Shown here piece by piece: positions 1-4,362 of a stretch of DNA of 5,065 nt. The translations under genes were made by a program, and so were the position numbers. The stretch's first letter is position 1. The number at the start of each line of letters is the position of its first letter. Origin of the DNA: Candidatus Cloacimonadota bacterium (GTDB taxonomy: Bacteria; Cloacimonadota; Cloacimonadia; Cloacimonadales; WRIO01); NCBI GenBank assembly GCA_009782695.1, contig WRIO01000112.1, forward strand, positions 1 to 5,065, written 5' to 3'. The notes under the pieces are model-generated. The model did no database searches. It worked only from the letters and a program-made list of their open reading frames with translations, and was not told where the DNA came from.

Positions 1-368
1 CTTTTATTAGTTTTATCATAAAGAGTTACCTGCACGCCTGTGCTATCGACATTGTAAAACTCGCGGCGCGACACAGCTTCAGACTGAAAAGTCGTAGAAG
101 CCGTTAGGGTCATAAAGCTTTCAAAGAAGCGGGTTACCTGGCTTTCTTTTGCTTGTGTCTTGATGGGGTGCTCCACCATCCACACATTGTCGATATGGGC
201 TAGGTTTATGATATTATTCGGGTCTTTTATCTCTATTCTGCCGACATCGGCTGCTTTAAAAGGGAATATCTCAAACCTTTTTTCCACGCTTTCGCAGGAG
301 CGTGATATCAGCAATACCCCTACTGCTGCTAGTAGAACTATGATGAGGATTATATTTTTCTTATTCAT
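1..368 (-). CDS. DUF4340-type membrane-anchored protein, partial (C-terminus beyond window edge)
   Basis: The first 122 residues are visible, starting with ATG at 368-366, and the frame runs open off the left edge. Residues 1-4 are MNKK, followed by one hydrophobic segment (about 5-21, IILIIVLLAAVGVLLI). The rest is soluble and should lie outside the cytoplasmic membrane. The order of a short beta strand (about 45-49, VGRIEIKD), a WMVEHPI segment (about 60-66), an SQVTRFFESFMTL helix and an SRREFYNVDSTGVQVTLYD stretch is what I expect at the N-terminus of DUF4340 proteins, which often follow gldG-type genes. Their molecular role is not established. The start overlaps the gldG-like stop by 8 bases (ATGAATAA), indicating translational coupling. 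AAGGAG lies 14 bases upstream and a weaker AGAG closer in. The Cys at about residue 25 follows Arg-Ser and is not a convincing lipobox, so I read the N-terminus as an uncleaved anchor. The family call is from recall of the pattern, not a search. Confidence -1.
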   Translation of the reverse strand, partial: MNKKNIILIIVLLAAVGVLLISRSCESVEKRFEIFPFKAADVGRIEIKDPNNIINLAHIDNVWMVEHPIKTQAKESQVTRFFESFMTLTASTTFQSEAVSRREFYNVDSTGVQVTLYDKTNK

Positions 369-2016
369 AAATCTCTTTTATTCTCCTTCTTCTATCTATT
401 TCTCTTCTATACCAGAATAAGCCAAATAGCACTAATAGTATAGAAGGCAAGATGATATTTGTTACGCGGATAAACCTCTGCGTGCGGGCAATCTTTTTCT
501 CTTTTCCTTCAGGTGTCAGCTCATCGACTTTTAGTAGCTTTTCCACATTGAGCGGCTTGTAAACTGCTTCACGAGAACGCAGAGCTATCAGAGCTTCGTT
601 GTTGCTGAGATAGTCAACTGCATTTAGCAAAAAGTCCATATTTGTGGGGTTATTGCCGGCGCCTTGACTACTGATAAAGTCCATATCAGGGACCACAATC
701 AGCTTAGCAAATCCTTCTGATATAAAGTCAGGACCTTTAAATGGTATATCTTTATCCGCAAAAAAGCTGGTGTAAAAGCCTTCATACGCACCACCGACGG
801 TTCTGCGAATGGGCTGCAATCTATTCATCCAGCCTTTGTCTTGGAACTGCTGCACATAGATATTATAACGTGGTCCGGGTGTAACTGCTGTGCTTTTGCT
901 GGTGTAAATTAGCGGTGTGAAGGTAACATTGCTTGCTATATTTGTCGTGTCGATTTCGGACACAAAGATAAATTGCAAGTTTCCGAGCTGTGACACTACA
1001 GGGTGCTTTTTATTTATATCGTTTGAGAGCGGGAAAAATGGATAATCCATAGGAGTATTCACCGAGAAAATGCCTTGTCTGGTTTGGACATTGACCTTTG
1101 TGTTTACAGCGTCCATAACCAGATTGTCTTGGATTTTAACGCCATAATGAGCCAAAAAGTCAAAGATATTGGAGTTTATAGATTGGGCATTCTGGGTCTG
1201 CAAATCGGCATTTACCCTGTCTTGGAAAAACAGTACATTTTTCCCTGACATTATGAACTGGTCCAGGTGGTAAAGCTGCTCTACAGTAAGCGAGTCAACC
1301 ACTCCCGAAAACACCAAAGTGCTGGCAGACGGGTCGATAGGAGAGTTTAAATCTGTGTTTACCATCTCATAGTTCTGCCGTATGCTTTCTTTGGCATGCT
1401 GATATCTGTCTTGTTGCTGCTGCATAAACCACATCATACGCGGGTCATTTGGGGGAATATCAGGCGTCAAGCCATAAAAGGCTATCGAAGGCAGATTTAT
1501 AGAGGCTATTTTGTTTATAGCTTTGGTGATTTCATATTCCAAACCGCGTGACTCTTGCACAAGTGGTATCGCTTCTGTTTTGTCGTTGTAGCTAAAAACG
1601 AGCCCCAGGTATGCTTGCAAGACTTCCAATTTGTCGCTCTTTCGCATTTGGACATTCACCGGTGGCACACCATTTTTTTGAGCCTCTTCTTTTAGCTTGT
1701 TTTCGTCTTTCGGGTCGATAAACTCGAAGCGGAACTTACCGTTTGAATAGTTTTTATATTCGTCTAGCAAGTCTTTGGTGTAGCGACGGACATTGGCAAG
1801 GTCTGGTGGCAAGTCGCTGGTGAAATAAGCCTTTACGGTTAGGCGGTCTTCGAGGTTTTTGATAGCAGTTTTACTTGCCTGCGAAAGCGAGTAGATTTTC
1901 CCCTTCGAACAGTCTATGCGAAAGAATACTCGCAGGCTAATTATATTTATGATGATCACGATAGCTATAAAGATAGCCAGGCTCGTGATAGCTGAGTTTT
2001 TGTCTGTTTTTTTCAT
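361..2016 (-). CDS. gldG: GldG-like ABC transporter auxiliary protein
   Basis: This 551-residue protein matches the GldG / ABC_transp_aux family (PF09822), the extracytoplasmic partner of GldA-GldF transporters. It has a hydrophobic N-terminal segment (about 9-28), then a family-typical start to the soluble part: SKGKIYSLSQASKTAIKNL (37-55), a VKAYFTSDLPP strand (61-71) and a KFRFEFIDP strand (94-102). A second domain (about 175-470) begins with SIAFYGLTPD and contains LVFSGVVDSLT, the LDQFIMSGKNVLFF strand-turn (251-264) and VVPDMDFIS. A C-terminal helix (about 519-536, IILPSILLVLFGLFWY) is followed by RREIDRRRR, which should keep the tail cytoplasmic. Both ends are thus membrane-anchored with a large domain outside. 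A Gln run (QQQQ, about 199-202) sits in a loop. The start is supported by AGAGGT seven bases before ATG, filling the 13-base gap after the permease stop. In Flavobacterium, GldG is needed for gliding; relatives occur widely in non-gliders, so the substrate here is unknown. Confidence -1.
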   Translation of the reverse strand: MKKTDKNSAITSLAIFIAIVIIINIISLRVFFRIDCSKGKIYSLSQASKTAIKNLEDRLTVKAYFTSDLPPDLANVRRYTKDLLDEYKNYSNGKFRFEFIDPKDENKLKEEAQKNGVPPVNVQMRKSDKLEVLQAYLGLVFSYNDKTEAIPLVQESRGLEYEITKAINKIASINLPSIAFYGLTPDIPPNDPRMMWFMQQQQDRYQHAKESIRQNYEMVNTDLNSPIDPSASTLVFSGVVDSLTVEQLYHLDQFIMSGKNVLFFQDRVNADLQTQNAQSINSNIFDFLAHYGVKIQDNLVMDAVNTKVNVQTRQGIFSVNTPMDYPFFPLSNDINKKHPVVSQLGNLQFIFVSEIDTTNIASNVTFTPLIYTSKSTAVTPGPRYNIYVQQFQDKGWMNRLQPIRRTVGGAYEGFYTSFFADKDIPFKGPDFISEGFAKLIVVPDMDFISSQGAGNNPTNMDFLLNAVDYLSNNEALIALRSREAVYKPLNVEKLLKVDELTPEGKEKKIARTQRFIRVTNIILPSILLVLFGLFWYRREIDRRRRIKEIYE

Positions 2017-2023
2017 ATTTCTT

Positions 2024-2029
2024 ACCTCT
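2024..2029 (-). promoter_or_regulatory. Ribosome binding site of the gldG-like gene
   Basis: On the minus strand AGAGGT directly follows the TAA stop of the permease gene and lies seven bases before the gldG-like ATG. The 13-base gap consists only of this site and its spacer, which fixes the start codon. Confidence -1.
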
Positions 2030-2743
2030 TTATTTCCAATTCTTTGATTCCATCATAGTGATAGCGAGCGTGAGAAACACAGTGATAAGGCTACCAAAAT
2101 ATATCAGGTTGCGGGAGTCTATGATACCGCGTGACATATTCGAGAAGTGATAATCACTGCTGATGTATTGGAAAAATTCACCCATTGAGCCGGGCAAAAA
2201 GAACAAGATGAACTTCACTATGAACAGGAAAAATATGATCAAAAGTGAGATGATAAAGGCGATAATCTGGTTGTTTGACAGAGTGGAGCTGAATATACCG
2301 ATAGCACTGTATGCTGCACCCATTAAAAACAGCCCGATATATCCGCAGAAGATAGAGCCGTAATCGACATTTTGACCTAAAATCGTTATGGTCAGAAAAT
2401 GCACAATGGTTAGTAGTAAGCCCATGCTGAGTAGCACCACAGAGGAGATAAATTTGCCTATGATGATCTCCTTGTCAGATAGCGGGAAGGTGGTGAGTGT
2501 CTCGATAGTTCCGCTGTCTTTTTCACGGGATATTAGGTTCATAGTGATAGCAGGGATGAAGAAGATATACACTATCGGGACGATGGAGAACAGGGTGTTC
2601 ATAGTGGATTGATTTATCAAAAAGATAGGGCTAGCAAAGAACCAACTGCTGATGATCAAAAACACAAACAGCACTACATACGAAGCAGGCGAATTCAGAT
2701 ACATCATCATTTCTTTTTTGGCTATGATAAAGGCATTACTCAT
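2030..2743 (-). CDS. gldF: GldF-like ABC-2 type transporter permease
   Basis: This is a 237-residue integral membrane protein of the ABC-2 permease superfamily, the membrane channel partner of the ATPase encoded just upstream. Six hydrophobic segments are visible at roughly 22-42, 51-71, 97-121, 129-153, 159-183 and 212-231. The cytoplasmic loop after the second carries ISREKDSGTIETLTTFPLS (71-89), the hallmark stretch of GldF-like and related permeases. The short N-terminus (MSNAFIIAKKEMMMYLNSP) ending in an amphipathic run before helix 1 is also typical, and the length of about 240 residues fits the family. The ATG at 2743-2741 shares one base with the TAA stop of the ATPase gene (TAATG), with a strong AGGAGGTG upstream, so the two subunits are translationally coupled. 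I see no truncation or missing segment. The exported or moved substrate cannot be told from sequence. Confidence -1.
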   Translation of the reverse strand: MSNAFIIAKKEMMMYLNSPASYVVLFVFLIISSWFFASPIFLINQSTMNTLFSIVPIVYIFFIPAITMNLISREKDSGTIETLTTFPLSDKEIIIGKFISSVVLLSMGLLLTIVHFLTITILGQNVDYGSIFCGYIGLFLMGAAYSAIGIFSSTLSNNQIIAFIISLLIIFFLFIVKFILFFLPGSMGEFFQYISSDYHFSNMSRGIIDSRNLIYFGSLITVFLTLAITMMESKNWK

Positions 2744-3675
2744 TAGGCACCTCCTACTGTTAGATTGCGGAATACATCCTCTAAGCTGCTAATATGACGC
2801 TGCATTTCTAGGATAGTCCAGTCTTGCTGTTTGATATAATTGTATATGTCTTTGCGGTAATCAGTTACGCTGGGATAAGTGATTTCAAGGCAACAGCTGT
2901 CTCCTGCCACTTCGTTGATAGCTATTTTTAGCTGTGGGAAGGCTGCTCTCATACTCTCTATCTCGCTCTGTGGGGCAAGCAGTTCCAGATTTAGTTTTGC
3001 CTGTTGTTGATTACTCATACGTAGCTCTTCTGTGCTACCAGAGCCGACTATCTTGCCTTTGTTTATGATGACTATTCTGCCGCAAACAGCCTCGACTTCT
3101 TGCAATATGTGGCTGGAGATGATGAGCGTCTTTTCTCTGCCAAGCTCTAATATCAAATCGCGTATTTCTATGATTTGATTTGGGTCCAGCCCCGAAGTTG
3201 GCTCGTCTAAGATCAATATTTTTGGGTCGTGAATGATAGCTTGGGCTATGCCTACACGCTGGCGAAAACCCTTTGACAGGGTCTTTATCGGGCGTGAAAT
3301 CACTTCATTTAACCCGCATTTTTTGATAGTGCTGGTCAGCACTTTTTTGAAATCTTTTTCTTTGATTTCCCGCACTTCAGACACGAATTTTAGGTAATCA
3401 TACACCGTCATTTCGAGATAAAGTGGGTTGTGTTCGGGAAGGTAGCCGATCATTTTGCGTATTTCTTTGCTATGCTCGATGACATTGTATTTGTCGATCT
3501 GAATATTACCTTCTGTGGGCGTGAGAAAGCAGGTTATCATTTTCAAAGTGGTAGATTTTCCTGCGCCGTTTGGACCCAGAAAACCCAATATCTCACCCTC
3601 GTTTATAGTGAAATTGATAGTGTCCACAGCTCTCAAACTCCCATAATCTTTCACAAGATTTTGAAGACTTATCAT
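2743..3675 (-). CDS. gldA: GldA-like ABC transporter ATP-binding protein
   Basis: This 310-residue cytoplasmic ATPase would drive the GldF-like permease. All nucleotide-binding elements are present: Walker A GPNGAGKST (34-42), signature LSKGFRQR (133-140), Walker B ILILDEPTSGLDP (153-165, with Asp157 and Glu158), and the switch histidine in IISSH (185-189). The Q-loop position reads GYLPEHNPLY (77-86), with Glu81 where many ABC proteins have Gln. As I recall, this GYLPEHNPLY form is characteristic of GldA-type proteins rather than a defect. About 95 residues follow the ATPase core and end with SLEDVFRNLT, the usual close of this subfamily. The start (MISLQNLVKDYG) fits the family, and AGGAG lies ten bases before ATG. 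It is the first gene of a four-gene operon, preceded by an AT-rich leader and a long hairpin-rich gap. In Flavobacterium, GldA acts with GldF and GldG in gliding; gliding is not implied by homology alone. Confidence -1.
   Translation of the reverse strand: MISLQNLVKDYGSLRAVDTINFTINEGEILGFLGPNGAGKSTTLKMITCFLTPTEGNIQIDKYNVIEHSKEIRKMIGYLPEHNPLYLEMTVYDYLKFVSEVREIKEKDFKKVLTSTIKKCGLNEVISRPIKTLSKGFRQRVGIAQAIIHDPKILILDEPTSGLDPNQIIEIRDLILELGREKTLIISSHILQEVEAVCGRIVIINKGKIVGSGSTEELRMSNQQQAKLNLELLAPQSEIESMRAAFPQLKIAINEVAGDSCCLEITYPSVTDYRKDIYNYIKQQDWTILEMQRHISSLEDVFRNLTVGGA
2748..2755 (-). promoter_or_regulatory. Strong Shine-Dalgarno of the permease gene, inside the gldA-like coding end
   Basis: AGGAGGTG on the minus strand lies four bases before the permease ATG. 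It also encodes the last residues (GGA) of the ATPase, so the C-terminal Gly-Gly-Ala of GldA is set partly by this overlapping signal. It supports the one-base TAATG coupling of the two genes. Confidence -1.
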
Positions 3676-3685
3676 GAATATAGAA

Positions 3686-3690
3686 CTCCT
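3686..3690 (-). promoter_or_regulatory. Ribosome binding site of the gldA-like gene
   Basis: AGGAG on the minus strand sits ten bases before the ATG at 3675-3673, in an otherwise A/T-only leader. It supports the chosen start. Confidence -1.
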
Positions 3691-3709
3691 ATATATTTAG
3701 TTTTTATAT

Positions 3710-3740
3710 ATTAAACTATAAAAAAAATGGAGTATTACAA
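3710..3740 (-). promoter_or_regulatory. Possible promoter of the gldAFG-DUF4340 operon (weak)
   Basis: The stretch 3691-3750 is very AT-rich, unlike the hairpin region to its right, and is the only plausible promoter zone before the operon. On the minus strand a TTGTAA (3740-3735) and a TTTAAT (3715-3710) stand 19 bases apart, with eight consecutive T between them. The spacing is longer than the sigma-70 optimum and I see no clean Bacteroidota-type TAnnTTTG box, so this is the best candidate rather than an identified promoter. Confidence -1.
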
Positions 3741-3753
3741 AAATTTTCTTATC

Positions 3754-3779
3754 GTAGGGAAGGATTACCTAAGCCTTCC
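3754..3779 (+). repeat. REP-like palindrome preceded by GTAG
   Basis: GTAG at 3754-3757 is followed directly by an imperfect palindrome. GGAAGG (3758-3763) pairs with CCTTCC (3774-3779) around ATTACCTAAG, in which TTA and TAA could also pair. A 5' GTAG or GGAG tetranucleotide followed by an imperfect palindrome is the known design of REP sequences mobilised by RAYT (IS200-like) transposases. No RAYT gene is in this window, so the assignment rests on shape alone. Confidence -1.
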
Positions 3780-3787
3780 GAAACATC

Positions 3788-3800
3788 TGTCCGAAGGACA
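3788..3800 (+). repeat. GAA-triloop hairpin, stem 5
   Basis: TGTCC-GAA-GGACA is a perfect 5-bp stem with a GAA loop. With the preceding CATC it resembles the unit at 4054-4072, with changed but still pairing arms. Confidence -1.
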
Positions 3801-3833
3801 CCGATAAATTCCCATCCAATTTTGGAGGGGTGG

Positions 3834-3857
3834 CATTTTGGAGCTTGCGGAAAAATG
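3834..3857 (+). repeat. AT-stem hairpin between two GGGGTGG motifs
   Basis: CATTTT (3834-3839) pairs with AAAATG (3852-3857) around a 12-base loop. It is flanked by GGGGTGG at 3827-3833 and again at 3860-3866. The second GGGGTGG is part of the left 27-base inverted repeat. Confidence -1.
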
Positions 3858-3883
3858 ACGGGGTGGTTAAAAAAATCTACATC
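3857..3883 (+). repeat. Left inverted repeat arm
   Basis: This 27-base arm starts GACGGGGTGGTT, continues with seven A, and ends TCTACATC. It is complementary to 4239-4265 with two mismatches. Confidence -1.
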
Positions 3884-3884
3884 C

Positions 3885-3895
3885 GTGCGCAGCAC
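3885..3895 (+). repeat. GCA-triloop hairpin, stem 4
   Basis: GTGC-GCA-GCAC is a perfect 4-bp stem. Its core GCGCAGC is a C-GNA-G mini-hairpin. It lies just inside the left inverted repeat arm. Confidence -1.
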
Positions 3896-3906
3896 ACCTT
3901 TGTAAC

Positions 3907-3925
3907 GGGGAGCCTCAGGCTCCCC
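3907..3925 (+). repeat. GC-rich 8-bp hairpin
   Basis: GGGGAGCC-TCA-GGCTCCCC is a perfect 8-bp stem and the most GC-rich structure in the window. Neither strand has a T-run after it, so it does not read as an intrinsic terminator. Its loop is TCA (TGA on the minus strand), the one triloop here that does not fit the GNA pattern. Confidence -1.
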
Positions 3926-3945
3926 ACTAAGATGTGGAGGATATG

Positions 3946-3958
3946 TCTGCTACGCAGA
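3946..3958 (-). repeat. GTA-triloop hairpin, stem 5
   Basis: On the plus strand it reads TCTGC-TAC-GCAGA, a perfect 5-bp stem. On the minus strand the loop is GTA, again C-GNA-G. Confidence -1.
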
Positions 3959-3991
3959 ATGAGGAAAATGTGAATGTTTGCTTTTCTAAAC

Positions 3992-4072
3992 TTTCAACGA
4001 GCGAAGCTCCTCAACGACAAACGAAGTTTGTCCTCAACTGCACGAAGTGCTTTCATCTGTGTGAAGCACTCC
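3992..4072 (+). repeat. Array of four GAA-triloop hairpins with related spacers
   Basis: Four hairpins follow at regular short spacing: GAGC-GAA-GCTC (3999-4009), GACAAAC-GAA-GTTTGTC (4016-4032), GCAC-GAA-GTGC (4040-4050) and GTGT-GAA-GCAC (4059-4069, one G-T pair). Each is preceded by a similar spacer: TTTCAAC, CTCAAC, CTCAACT and TTTCATCT. The loop stays GAA while the arms differ completely yet still pair, so structure rather than sequence is shared. AGTGCTT (4046-4052) can also pair with AAGCACT (4064-4070), giving an alternative fold that would break the last two hairpins. It is not a CRISPR array: there are no identical repeats and the units are too short. Confidence -1.
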
Positions 4073-4095
4073 TTCTAGCACAGTTAGGTGCGTTA

Positions 4096-4122
4096 TGTTG
4101 GTAGAAACGCTACACACCGACA
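4096..4122 (+). repeat. Imperfect hairpin with nested GTAG/CTAC
   Basis: TGTTGGT (4096-4102) can pair with ACCGACA (4116-4122) with one G-T pair. Inside, GTAG (4101-4104) can alternatively pair with CTAC (4110-4113). Part of the sequence recurs in shortened form at 4276-4302. Confidence -1.
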
Positions 4123-4124
4123 AA

Positions 4125-4171
4125 ATTCCTTTTCCGTCAAAACAGCGGAGCTGTTTTGGGCGAAAATGGAT
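4125..4171 (+). repeat. Longest hairpin of the region, GGA triloop
   Basis: A perfect 9-bp stem (CAAAACAGC, 4138-4146, with GCTGTTTTG, 4150-4158) closes on a GGA loop. Across a 2x2 interior loop it continues with TTTTC (4130-4134) pairing GAAAA (4162-4166), and then with a few further pairs out to about 4125/4171. The A4/T4 at the base of the inner stem gives a weak terminator-like look on both strands, but the U-run is short and lies within the stem. It could at best be a weak end for lplA transcripts. Confidence -1.
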
Positions 4172-4200
4172 ATATTTTGGTATCTGGTTTCTATTGATAT

Positions 4201-4227
4201 GTAGTGCCTAAAGGCACAAATATTGTG
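4201..4227 (+). repeat. GTAG plus two mutually exclusive hairpins sharing GGCAC
   Basis: GTAG (4201-4204) leads into GTGCC-TAAA-GGCAC (4204-4217), a second REP-like arrangement. CACAA-ATA-TTGTG (4215-4227) is a perfect 5-bp stem that reuses CAC of the first, so only one of the two can form at a time. Confidence -1.
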
Positions 4228-4238
4228 TCCTTCGAACC

Positions 4239-4265
4239 GATGTAGTTTTTTTTATCCACCCCGTC
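4239..4265 (-). repeat. Right inverted repeat arm
   Basis: This arm reads GATGTAG, eight T, AT, CCACCCC, GTC on the plus strand. It matches the reverse complement of 3857-3883 at 25 of 27 positions. Confidence -1.
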
Positions 4266-4266
4266 C

Positions 4267-4281
4267 ACCAACTTCGTTGGT
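4267..4281 (-). repeat. GAA-triloop hairpin, stem 6 (minus strand)
   Basis: ACCAAC-TTC-GTTGGT on the plus strand is a perfect 6-bp stem. On the minus strand, which is transcribed with lplA, the loop is GAA. It starts one base outside the right inverted repeat arm. Confidence -1.
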
Positions 4282-4362
4282 AATTACAACTGACAAAATA
4301 CCAATGACTTGTAATTTGTCCTCTGTCGCTTCACTTAGAATAACGGACCGGGAACATGCACC

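Larger units (their letters stand above)
3857..4265. mobile_element. Candidate non-coding element bounded by 27-base inverted repeats (MITE/REPIN-like)
   Basis: The arms at 3857-3883 and 4239-4265 are reverse complements at 25 of 27 positions. The mismatches are T3867/T4255 and T3876/T4246. Each arm runs from a GACGGGGTGG outer end through an A7 or T8 tract to a GATGTAG/CTACATC inner end. The 409-base unit encodes no transposase and I see no target-site duplication at its borders. Its interior is a series of short hairpins. It may be a non-autonomous element mobilised in trans, or two copies of one short repeat that happen to face each other. That a structured repeat element is here is well supported; mobility is inferred. 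Confidence -1.
3676..4362. other. 687-base gene-free intergenic region, hairpin-rich
   Basis: No reading frame here has a credible start, ribosome binding site and protein family match; frames are short and stop-riddled. The left end (3676-3745) is the AT-rich leader of the gldA-like gene. About 3750-4302 is dense with short inverted repeats, listed separately, and carries a pair of 27-base inverted repeats. The right end (4303-4362), next to the lplA stop, shows little structure. No hairpin here is followed by a convincing T-run on either strand, so no standard intrinsic terminator for lplA is visible. Confidence -1.

Noticed and set aside
285..310. Lipoprotein signal in the DUF4340-type protein (Cys near residue 25)
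   Set aside because: The residues before Cys are Ser-Arg-Ser, which does not fit a lipobox. An uncleaved membrane anchor explains the N-terminus better.
160..420. Plus-strand reading frame of 86 codons
   Set aside because: It lies antisense over the DUF4340-type gene and the gldG-like end, which have clear family patterns and coupled starts. The product resembles no family.
2163..2612. Two plus-strand reading frames (2163-2363 and 2388-2612)
   Set aside because: Both are antisense to the six-helix permease, with no ribosome binding site or recognisable domain.
3430..3714. Plus-strand reading frame of 94 codons
   Set aside because: It is antisense to the Walker A half of the ATPase and runs into the AT-rich leader. 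No domain is visible.
3907..3925. Intrinsic terminator at the 8-bp GC-rich hairpin
   Set aside because: Neither strand has a T-run after the stem: ACTAAG follows on plus and GTTACA on minus.
3992..4072. CRISPR array
   Set aside because: The palindromic units differ in sequence, are only 11-17 bases long, and have 6-9 base spacers. There are no cas genes.
4095..4211. 38-codon plus-strand frame starting MLVETLHTDK
   Set aside because: It runs through the long hairpin and ends inside another palindrome, has no ribosome binding site, and is best explained as translation of repeat DNA.
3857..4265. Decayed transposase or nuclease gene inside the inverted repeats
   Set aside because: All frames are short and interrupted and I could recognise no catalytic motif. 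The palindromes account for the sequence.
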